Assembly: GCA_903909295.1 (NCBI GenBank)
Contig: CAIVVG010000032.1
Span: forward strand, 1-20,940
Source of the DNA: an uncultured Chlamydiae bacterium
Lineage (GTDB): Bacteria > Chlamydiota > Chlamydiia > Chlamydiales > SM23-39
Length of the DNA: 20,940 nucleotides
Reading direction: 5' to 3'
Made by a program: the position numbers and the translations under genes. Positions 15,092 to 20,940 of the stretch are shown here, one piece after another. The notes under the pieces are model-generated. The model saw nothing but the letters and a program-made list of their open reading frames with translations. It searched no databases and had not been told where the DNA came from. Every line of letters begins with the position of its first letter. Position 1 is the first letter of the stretch.

Positions 15092-15107
15092 AAAAGGAGC
15101 GTAACAA

Positions 15108-15329
15108 ATGAGAGTAGGTCCTAAGGGCCCTGTAGGGGCAGAAAGCGCAGGAGAACCAGTAAATCCCAGACTCCGTGCTGTGAGTCAACGTGTGGAAGAG
15201 GCCAGTAAACGGGCTCTGGGACACATCCCCCAAAAACGTAATTTTACTCCACGGACAACCGATCCCCGAGTAGAGCGAGCCGCAAGAGATCATGGTTTTG
15301 TGACAAAGCGCGGTAAACAGTCGACATGA
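15108..15329 (+). CDS. Small basic protein, unknown function
   Basis: The 73-residue frame is preceded by GGAG (15096-15099) with an 8-nt spacer and by a plausible promoter, which is better initiation context than most ORFs here. The product is rich in Arg, Lys, Pro and Gly and lacks hydrophobic segments, so it is probably soluble and possibly nucleic-acid binding or disordered. No family is recognised. Its last 40 bp overlap the 3' end of the opposite-strand glycosyltransferase gene. It is the only + strand candidate in the right part of the window. It could still be a chance ORF in a divergent promoter region. Confidence 0.5.
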   Translation: MRVGPKGPVGAESAGEPVNPRLRAVSQRVEEASKRALGHIPQKRNFTPRTTDPRVERAARDHGFVTKRGKQST

Positions 15330-16888
15330 GGAGAGGCGTTTTCCATTTGGAAAAACGGCTCCACGTCGATCTTGAGCCCCTCGTCAAACTTGACTAGGAG
15401 TTCTTCGGGAGAAAAGGCGTTCATGTGGGGGTTCCCCGTCCGGGAAACCACATTGAGCGGCACGTTGACTACTTTCGATTGCTCGAAGTAGAGCCCTACT
15501 GCCTTTTTAGGCCAGTAGTCGCGCGCCCAAACGAATTCCAAACTGTTCGGCGTCTGGAATTTCATTTTTTCAAACGCTTCTCGGATCGCGGCCTTAGAGT
15601 ACACTGTGAGATCGAGCGTGTTGGGGAACCGCCAATCGGCCTGGCCCAGGCTCAGATCCCAAGCATAGACCCCATCCGCCACTTTGACGCTGGGAGGAAC
15701 GGGCTGCTCTCGGTCGGCTTGGTAGGAATAGTGGATATTTTTCCCCAGCCGTAAATAGACCCCGTAGCCTTGAGTCCGATCCAGTAACTGTCCACACTGC
15801 TCCAAGTCGACAAAGTCTTTTACAATCAGGTCATCCACTCCCATCACAATGTACGGACTAGAAGAGCCAAATACGAGATCGAGCACATGGGGTTTGAAAT
15901 CTTTTTTTGGCTTTTCAGACTGCGCCACGAAAGTCGCTTGGGGGAAGTCTCGCGCCACTTTTTCGTAGCCAACGGCAAAAGCGGGGGTATCAGCGCGGTA
16001 CAATACAGAGAGCTTTCCCACACCGGTCACATAGCGGGACACCGATTCCAAACAAGCGTAGAGTTGGAGAGGGCGGTTGTAGGAAAAGAGGACGAGATCG
16101 ACCTGATGGCCTTCTGAGGGCTTAGGAAACTGCACTAACGGATCGTAATGAGAAGGAAGAGGAGACGGGGGTGTGAGAGGAGCAGGAGAGGCGCCGTTGA
16201 CGAAGAAAAGAGGGCGCGCCACCTTGCGCAAGCGCCCTCCGGCCAATTCAGCAAGAGGAGTTAAATAACCGTTTTTATCTTGGGTAAACTCCCCATTCTG
16301 GAACAGGTCTGGTAACCGGATCTGTTTGAAGAGCCCCGCGTAAAAAGCTGAGATCTGTGGACTCATTCTCTTCTCATAGCTCGGATAAGCGATCTCTCCC
16401 CCCTGCACCGTCCACACATCGGGATTTTGGTAAATCCCATTCAAGGAATTCAACTGAGAGGGATGGACCAACCAATCCTTTGCATCGAGCGGAATCGCGA
16501 TCTCCCGGTCGAGACAGTGGTCGATGGCGCGGTAAAGCGATCCCACAGGACCTATCTTTGCCTCATTGCGCATCAAAATCACCCGCCCCTCTTGCTGCAT
16601 CGCCACTACAAACTCGCGCATTTTTTCAAAGGTACCATCGGTAGAGGCGTCGTCAACCAAGACAACGCGGTAATGCTCATACTCTTGGGCGAAGATGGAG
16701 CGCAAAGAGCGCTCGCACCAGAAAGCGTTATTAGAAGCATAGACGATGAATACAAACGGCTTGTACTCTACCAAGGGAAAATTCTTTTCGGGTTGCACAC
16801 TCAAACGGGTCTCTTTTTTCGACGGATGTCCCATCCAAAATCCCAAGGAGACAGAGAGCAAAGCGAGGACAAGGAAAATTAAACGCAT
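15290..16888 (-). CDS. Membrane-anchored protein with two glycosyltransferase GT-A-like domains
   Basis: The 532-residue protein begins with a hydrophobic signal anchor (about 2-19). A family 2-like glycosyltransferase domain follows, with VDDASTDGT at 78-86 and PLDAKDWL at 133-140 as the metal/nucleotide-sugar region. After a proline-rich linker (about 234-247) a second GT-A-like domain starts (VDLVLFSYNRP, 263-273) with a DXD-like VDD at 351-353. Such proteins transfer sugars from nucleotide sugars to glycans or proteins. The anchor places both domains on one side of the inner membrane, or marks the protein for export. It lies 4 bp after the neighbouring 302-residue paralogue, so the two form an operon. 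Donor and acceptor are unknown. Confidence 0.82.
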   Translation of the reverse strand: MRLIFLVLALLSVSLGFWMGHPSKKETRLSVQPEKNFPLVEYKPFVFIVYASNNAFWCERSLRSIFAQEYEHYRVVLVDDASTDGTFEKMREFVVAMQQEGRVILMRNEAKIGPVGSLYRAIDHCLDREIAIPLDAKDWLVHPSQLNSLNGIYQNPDVWTVQGGEIAYPSYEKRMSPQISAFYAGLFKQIRLPDLFQNGEFTQDKNGYLTPLAELAGGRLRKVARPLFFVNGASPAPLTPPSPLPSHYDPLVQFPKPSEGHQVDLVLFSYNRPLQLYACLESVSRYVTGVGKLSVLYRADTPAFAVGYEKVARDFPQATFVAQSEKPKKDFKPHVLDLVFGSSSPYIVMGVDDLIVKDFVDLEQCGQLLDRTQGYGVYLRLGKNIHYSYQADREQPVPPSVKVADGVYAWDLSLGQADWRFPNTLDLTVYSKAAIREAFEKMKFQTPNSLEFVWARDYWPKKAVGLYFEQSKVVNVPLNVVSRTGNPHMNAFSPEELLVKFDEGLKIDVEPFFQMENASPHVDCLPRFVTKP

Positions 16889-16892
16889 GAGT

Positions 16893-17801
16893 TTATAACT
16901 CCTCAGAAACGGGTGGAGAAAACAAAGCCACTAGGGGTTCGTAGGGAGTCTGGCTGCGGACAAATTTTTCACAGCGCGCCGCCGCATCGGGATTTTCAGC
17001 GCGATTTTTTTCCCGATTGTGGATGTAGAGCACCTCGGGAATGTAGTGAAAATGGCCCTTTGCCAACTCCAGCATTGGAATCATGTAGGCTAAATCTCCA
17101 CTCGCCGGTAGATATTTCCCCTGATGGACAAAATCGGCCTCTTTGATCTTTTTAAACAGGAGCGCATAAAACGTCTTGAGGTGGGTGGCGACGAAAGGGT
17201 GTCCCCGAAAGCCACTCTCCTCGACATCCTCTTTTTTGAAAGGTCGCGCTGAGCCCTGCTCAAATGCGGGGAAATCGAGCGACTGCCCATAGGTGAGCCA
17301 AAGATCGGAATTGGCGTAGTAGGAGTTGAGCCGTTGCAAGACCCACTCATGAGCCAGCCAGTCCTCCCCTTCTAACACCACAACGATCTCTTCGTCGGAG
17401 CACTCTTTCACCACACGGGCGATATTGGCCAGATGCCCTAAGCACTCTGCATTCTGGACACAGTCAACCCGAAGCATTTTTTTACTGCTGCAAATGAGAT
17501 CGTTGGCTAAATCAAAACTGCCGTCTTCTGAGGCATCGTCGATATAGACGAGGCGATAGTTGTCGTAGCTTTGAGCGAATGCGGACTCGAGGGTTTTTTG
17601 GACGTTGGCACCATTGTTTTTCCCGACAATGGCGATGACAAAGGGGCGATTTTGGAGAGGGTAGTCGGTGGCGCGAAAGGCATCGATAAAAAGGGGAAGT
17701 TGAGGAGGTGTTTGAGAACGGAGAGGCCAGTTTTTTGCAGCAAAGAAAGAGCCCATGAAGAGAGCGCTCAGCAAAAACAGGCCGAAGAAAAACTTTTGCA
17801 T
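16893..17801 (-). CDS. Membrane-anchored family 2-like glycosyltransferase
   Basis: The 302-residue protein starts with a hydrophobic anchor (about 3-22), then a single GT-A domain: FVIAIVGKNNGANVQKTLESAFAQSY, IDDASEDGS (87-95) and LEGEDW (143-148). These motifs line up with the first domain of the following gene, so the pair probably arose by duplication, with the second gene gaining or keeping an extra domain. ATG 17801 is preceded by AAAGG. The spacing to the next gene is 4 bp. No -10/-35 pair that I trust lies upstream. The acceptor is unknown; a role in surface glycan or glycoprotein assembly is inference. Confidence 0.85.
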   Translation of the reverse strand: MQKFFFGLFLLSALFMGSFFAAKNWPLRSQTPPQLPLFIDAFRATDYPLQNRPFVIAIVGKNNGANVQKTLESAFAQSYDNYRLVYIDDASEDGSFDLANDLICSSKKMLRVDCVQNAECLGHLANIARVVKECSDEEIVVVLEGEDWLAHEWVLQRLNSYYANSDLWLTYGQSLDFPAFEQGSARPFKKEDVEESGFRGHPFVATHLKTFYALLFKKIKEADFVHQGKYLPASGDLAYMIPMLELAKGHFHYIPEVLYIHNREKNRAENPDAAARCEKFVRSQTPYEPLVALFSPPVSEEL

Positions 17802-17904
17802 GCGCCTTTAATTTTCTCAAAATCTGAGTTGAATGCAAGGACTAATTGAAGAACCTCTTCCTGAAGGAAGAAGATTCTCCGACTGTCAGGGGTGGGGGAA
17901 AAAA
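17802..17904. other. Intergenic region upstream of the glycosyltransferase pair
   Basis: About 100 bp contains a short inverted repeat, CTTCC-TGA-GGAAG (around 17860-17875), and a weak TTGCAT on the - strand. No gene and no convincing promoter are visible. Confidence 0.35.
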
Positions 17905-18048
17905 TAACCACAGAGGCACGGAGATGGGGACTCCTCGTCCTTTGGAATCCTAATTGAGGGTTTGCAAAGGGCCCAAGCCCTTTGCCGGGTCGTAGGGCAG
18001 AGCCCTATCTCTGCGCTTCCTCTTTTCTCTCCTTTGCCTCTGTGGTTA
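17905..18048. repeat. 144-bp MITE-like inverted-repeat element
   Basis: Perfect 14-bp terminal inverted repeats, TAACCACAGAGGCA (17905-17918) and TGCCTCTGTGGTTA (18035-18048), enclose non-coding DNA. Inside are two hairpins: an 8-bp stem GCAAAGGG/CCCTTTGC (17964-17985) and a 6-bp stem TAGGGC/GCCCTA (17993-18007). The outermost TA on each side would fit a TA target duplication. ACCACAGAGGCAC-like ends resemble small dispersed repeats of many bacterial genomes (recalled). The right end supplies the bioY stop codon. It may act as a terminator for the bioY cluster. Confidence 0.7.
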
Positions 18049-18597
18049 GTTTCCCTTCCCCTTCATCCACTGGAGCGCTTTAAGGATCACGCCCAGCTTC
18101 AACAAGTCGCCCAGCACAAAGGGAACCACTCCCAATAAAATAGCTTGGTTCCAGCCCACAAAGGTGGCGAGGTAAGTGGCTCCGCAGAAAAAGAGGGCTC
18201 CGTTCCCAGCAGCCAATGCAAGCGCCGTGTTCTTCAGGTTCCGCTCCTTGCACTTTTCCAAGATAAAGCCAATGAGGAAGGCTGCAACTACGTAGCCGAC
18301 CATGTAGCCGCCGCGGGGTCCGAGGAAAACGGCCAAGCCGCCGGCTCCCCCTGCAAAGACTGGGAGGCCTACGAGACCTTGCGCGATAAAGGCCATGGTA
18401 GCGAGTGTGGCTCGCTTAGAGCCAAAAAGGACGGCTCCCAGGAAGATGAGGATCGATTGCGTCTGGATGGGGATGGGCGTAAATGGGAGGGGTACGGCAA
18501 TTTTAGAGCACATCCCGATCAGGAGACTCCAACCTAAAACGAGGGCGATATCGCTCCCGAGAGAACGTTCTTGGGCAATTTTTACTTGGGTGTGCAT
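18046..18597 (-). CDS. bioY: Biotin ECF transporter substrate-binding subunit BioY
   Basis: BioY is the membrane S component that binds biotin and imports it with an energy-coupling ATPase module or alone. The 183-residue protein has about six hydrophobic segments and the family motifs PLPFTPIPIQTQ (36-47), GLPVFAGGAGG (77-87) and GPRGGYMVG (93-101). ATG 18597 has AAGGAG upstream with a 5-nt spacer and overlaps the end of the preceding glycosyltransferase gene by 16 bp. The TAA stop is formed by the right terminal repeat of the adjoining MITE-like element, so insertion may have changed its last codons. No ATPase or T subunit is in the window. Biotin serves acetyl-CoA carboxylase, which ties in with fabF upstream. 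Confidence 0.95.
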   Translation of the reverse strand: MHTQVKIAQERSLGSDIALVLGWSLLIGMCSKIAVPLPFTPIPIQTQSILIFLGAVLFGSKRATLATMAFIAQGLVGLPVFAGGAGGLAVFLGPRGGYMVGYVVAAFLIGFILEKCKERNLKNTALALAAGNGALFFCGATYLATFVGWNQAILLGVVPFVLGDLLKLGVILKALQWMKGKGN

Positions 18598-19331
18598 AAG
18601 GTCTCCTTGTCAAAAAATGGGGATGCATATTCGGGTTCAGCGTGAGTCGACCAACCGGGAATGGGAGAGATCAAAACGGCGCCCTGTTTGGTTAACTTGC
18701 AAAATTTGTCATGGTCGGCGCTGATTTTTCTCCCTTGAGAAAATCGGCGGTGGACCTTTAAATCTCTCTGAAGCGTACCGTAGCGCATAGCAAAGGTATG
18801 GGTCGTTGAGGGGACTGTTCTCCAGTGGCTAGAGGCGGTGAGAAATAGCTTCGACTGGAGGTTTTTATAGAGGGGAAAAAAATACTTATCTCGATGGTCG
18901 TAGAGGGTTACGTAGTCGACACCGGGAATTTGAATCCCCTCAATCAAAACATCGACCCATCCCTCTTTATGGAAATAGTCGTCTTCCAAAAAGTAGCAAA
19001 TGGTCTCAGGAGGGAAATTTTGCTTTTCAACGTAGTCCAATAAATGCAAAAAAGAGCCCGCTTCCGTCCCTTCCCTGATCTCTGTCACTTCTCCTGTTAA
19101 AAAATGGCCCCCTCGCTCCCCCTCTTTGCCCAAATCGAGAAAGCGGGTGACATTCACTCGGGCCAAATCGGTGGTGGCGAGGAAGTTTTCATAGCACTTC
19201 TGGTGAGAAAAACCGGGGGGGCGTTTTTTATGCTTGCTGATGGAAGAGAAGAGACAGTGACGAACAAAGACTTCGACTTTGGAGGTGTTGGGGGGAAAGG
19301 ATTGAGCTTTTTGTCTTTTTAAAAAAAACAT
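18582..19331 (-). CDS. Glycosyltransferase-like protein (GT-A fold, soluble)
   Basis: The 249-residue protein has a GT-A-like pattern: an N-terminal strand/helix region (VEVFVRHCLFSS...), the central acidic motif YFLEDDYFHKEGW (D117/D118) in the place of DXD, then GVDYVTLYDHRDKY and a C-terminal SADHDKFCKL region. It lacks a signal anchor, unlike the other two glycosyltransferases here, so it probably works in the cytoplasm. ATG 19331 is 8 bp after the NUDIX stop, and the gene overlaps bioY by 16 bp. The start region is a homopolymer, ATG followed by T8 then A5, which makes the first codons prone to slippage. The exact family is not recognised; sugar transfer is likely, the substrate unknown. 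Confidence 0.7.
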   Translation of the reverse strand: MFFLKRQKAQSFPPNTSKVEVFVRHCLFSSISKHKKRPPGFSHQKCYENFLATTDLARVNVTRFLDLGKEGERGGHFLTGEVTEIREGTEAGSFLHLLDYVEKQNFPPETICYFLEDDYFHKEGWVDVLIEGIQIPGVDYVTLYDHRDKYFFPLYKNLQSKLFLTASSHWRTVPSTTHTFAMRYGTLQRDLKVHRRFSQGRKISADHDKFCKLTKQGAVLISPIPGWSTHAEPEYASPFFDKETLCTPK

Positions 19332-19339
19332 ATCCTATG

Positions 19340-19759
19340 CTAAGGCCTCACCCATTTTTCAGCAACCTGCTGCAGAATCGCTCTCCCTTCCGAGTGGGTT
19401 ACTTTGGTCAGCGCCTCCGGAAAAGGGACCCAAATTCCCCCTTGAATCTCTTCTTCTTGGAGGCGCACGAGACCCGTGACTTCAGCGACGAAGTAGGTCA
19501 CCCGCTTTTCTACGCGGAGCCCTTTTTTAGAAAATTGGTATTGCTCAACAAAAGGTTCCTCTTGCAGGCAGTAGACGACGTCGAGGTTCGTCTCCTCTTT
19601 GAGTTCCCGAAAGGCCGTCTGCTGCGCCGTTTCCCCCGATTCCGCATGCCCCTTGGGAAAACCCCAATAGCGCCCTTTTTTATGCTGAATGAGGAATACC
19701 TTCCACTCCCCCGACTTCTTGGATAGAGGGATTACGCCGAATGATTCTTCTCGTTCCAA
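19340..19759 (-). CDS. NUDIX hydrolase (MutT/Ap4A pyrophosphatase type)
   Basis: NUDIX enzymes hydrolyse nucleoside diphosphate derivatives. The box is clear: G37, E43 and REL-K-EE (R51-E56), followed by T57, N58, L59, with Asn where the consensus has Gly. WGFPKGH just before it resembles Ap4A hydrolase-type members. There is no ATG in frame near the conserved start. TTG 19759 (MEREESFGVIPL) is 4 bp after the fabF stop and is preferred; TTG 19771 or the longer frame to 19816 would overlap fabF. The length is then 139 residues. C. trachomatis also has a NUDIX gene next to fabF (recalled), supporting orthology. A nucleotide-cleaning or Ap4A role is inference. Confidence 0.9.
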   Translation of the reverse strand: MEREESFGVIPLSKKSGEWKVFLIQHKKGRYWGFPKGHAESGETAQQTAFRELKEETNLDVVYCLQEEPFVEQYQFSKKGLRVEKRVTYFVAEVTGLVRLQEEEIQGGIWVPFPEALTKVTHSEGRAILQQVAEKWVRP

Positions 19760-19763
19760 TGGC

Positions 19764-20940
19764 TCACTCAAGGTAGGGACCAAGTACCAGTGTCGCGTTG
19801 TGGCCCCCGAATCCAAATGAATTCACAAAGGCTACATGAACCCGATGCGACTTCGCCACATGCGGGACGAGGTCGAAATCGGCAGTGCAAGGGTCGGGAT
19901 GATCGAGATTGATTGTAGGATGGACCTTCCCTCGACGAATCGCTTCAATGGTCGCAATCGCCCCGAGTCCACCCGCTGCACCTAAGCTATGACCAATCAT
20001 CGATTTTGTGCCATTGATCTTGATGTTTTTGGCATGCGATCCAAATACTTTGAGGATGGCTGCAAGCTCACACGGGTCTCCCGCAAGAGTAGAAGTCGCA
20101 TGCGCGTTGATGTAATTGACCTCAGATTTAGCTTTTCCGGCATCGCGAAGAGCCTCTTCCATACAGGCAGCCACTCCAGCGCCATCTTCGCGGGGGCTCG
20201 TAATGTGGTACGCATCGCAACTGGTGGCGCTGCCGAGCAGCTCTGCTAAAATGGGCGCTCCCCGTCTTTTGGCGTGTTCCAAGCTCTCAATCACCAAGAC
20301 TCCAGCGCCTTCGCCCAGCACAAAGCCGTCTCTTCCCTGATCCCAGGGACGGGAGGCCTTTGTGGGATCTTCGTTGCGAGTAGAAAGGGCCTTCATCGCC
20401 GTAAAACCGGCGAGACCCAGAACGTTGGCTCCCGCTTCCGCTCCTCCGCAAATCATGAGATCGGCCCTTCCAGACCGGATCTCTCCCACAGCGGCGTGGA
20501 TGGAAAAATTGGCTGTTGCACAGGCGGTGGAAATGGAGTAGTTAGGGCCCTCGAATCCGAGATCAACGCCGAGGAGAGCGCCTCCCATATTGGAGATGAT
20601 GTAGGGAATGAAGAAGGGGGTCAGTCTCCGAAACCCATCGGTGAGAAGCGTCTCTACGCCATCGTAGAAAACCTGCATCCCCCCCATTCCAGAGCCGATG
20701 ATCACTCCGCATCGAGACCGATCCAACCCATTCAGATCCTGAAGGTTGAATCCAGCCGACTCGAGGGCTCTCTTACCAGCAAAGACCGTGTAGCGGATGA
20801 AAGGATCGACGCGGCGAGCCTGTTTTTTGTCCATGTAGTCGCCGATGTCAAAATCGCGCACTAACCCCGCAAACCGAGTTGGATAGTCAGCGCAGGGGAA
20901 TGTATCTATTGGAATAACGCCGCTCTTTCCCGCAAGCAAC
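19764..20940 (-). CDS. fabF: 3-oxoacyl-ACP synthase II (FabF), 5' end outside the window
   Basis: FabF condenses malonyl-ACP with acyl-ACP to elongate fatty acids. The visible 391 residues hold the Cys-His-His triad: Cys in STACATANFS (codon 20522-20520), His in NAHATSTL (20102-20100) and His in IGHSLGAAGG (19991-19989). The thiolase-fold C-terminus NSFGFGGHN is also present. The frame runs off the right edge at LLAGKSGVIPIDTFP, so about 25-30 N-terminal residues and the start are missing; the TTG at the edge is an internal leucine codon. The gene leads a tight - strand cluster, with nudix following after 4 bp, then the glycosyltransferase and bioY. Confidence 0.96.
   Translation of the reverse strand, partial: LLAGKSGVIPIDTFPCADYPTRFAGLVRDFDIGDYMDKKQARRVDPFIRYTVFAGKRALESAGFNLQDLNGLDRSRCGVIIGSGMGGMQVFYDGVETLLTDGFRRLTPFFIPYIISNMGGALLGVDLGFEGPNYSISTACATANFSIHAAVGEIRSGRADLMICGGAEAGANVLGLAGFTAMKALSTRNEDPTKASRPWDQGRDGFVLGEGAGVLVIESLEHAKRRGAPILAELLGSATSCDAYHITSPREDGAGVAACMEEALRDAGKAKSEVNYINAHATSTLAGDPCELAAILKVFGSHAKNIKINGTKSMIGHSLGAAGGLGAIATIEAIRRGKVHPTINLDHPDPCTADFDLVPHVAKSHRVHVAFVNSFGFGGHNATLVLGPYLE

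Noticed and set aside
15060..15293. 77-codon - strand frame upstream of the first fusion gene
   Set aside because: It covers the divergent promoter and the better supported small + strand ORF, and the product shows no recognisable pattern.
1..20940. CRISPR arrays, tRNA or rRNA genes, phage genes
   Set aside because: No regularly spaced repeats, tRNA-like cloverleaf, rRNA sequence or phage structural or integrase genes were seen on reading both strands.

Overview
The window reads as a compact, moderately GC-rich stretch of chromosome from an environmental member of the Chlamydiota. Three things suggest this. The set and proximity of priA, lysS, cysS, Aas-type acyl-transfer genes, fabF and a NUDIX gene recall the fabF-nudix...aas...priA...lysS-cysS neighbourhood of Chlamydia trachomatis (from memory, not searched). 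Acyl-transfer genes that look built for fatty-acid scavenging, and a biotin importer, fit an intracellular lifestyle. The species is not identifiable from the sequence alone.

Left part, + strand (1-6524): the tail of an unknown gene overlaps priA (primosomal helicase). Then comes a gene with its own near-consensus promoter, encoding a proline-rich tail joined to a very small protein-kinase-like domain. A zinc alcohol dehydrogenase and lysS follow as a tight pair. An XRE-type regulator whose 5' end looks frameshifted closes this half.

Middle part, - strand (6540-15020): one ancestral operon, transcribed right to left, appears to hold acyl-transfer gene 1, cysS, a small winged-helix-like gene and acyl-transfer gene 2, with overlaps of 10 and 4 bp. 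Both acyl-transfer proteins join a PlsC-type acyltransferase, an acyl carrier protein domain and an AMP-forming acyl ligase in one chain. With the starts chosen here both are exactly 876 residues. A 1554-bp insertion sequence with 19-bp terminal inverted repeats and a 9-bp target duplication has landed just 5' of acyl-transfer gene 2. It separates that gene from its operon and gives it a spurious in-frame N-terminal extension.

Right part (15042-20940): a divergent promoter region serves acyl-transfer gene 1 and a small basic + strand ORF. Then, all on the - strand, there are two membrane-anchored glycosyltransferase-like genes, a 144-bp MITE-like inverted-repeat element, and a tight fabF-nudix-glycosyltransferase-bioY cluster running in from the right edge. 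Lipid themes dominate: fatty-acid elongation (fabF), biotin import (bioY) and activation plus esterification of fatty acids (the twin fusion proteins). Three glycosyltransferase-like genes add a surface or secreted glycan theme.
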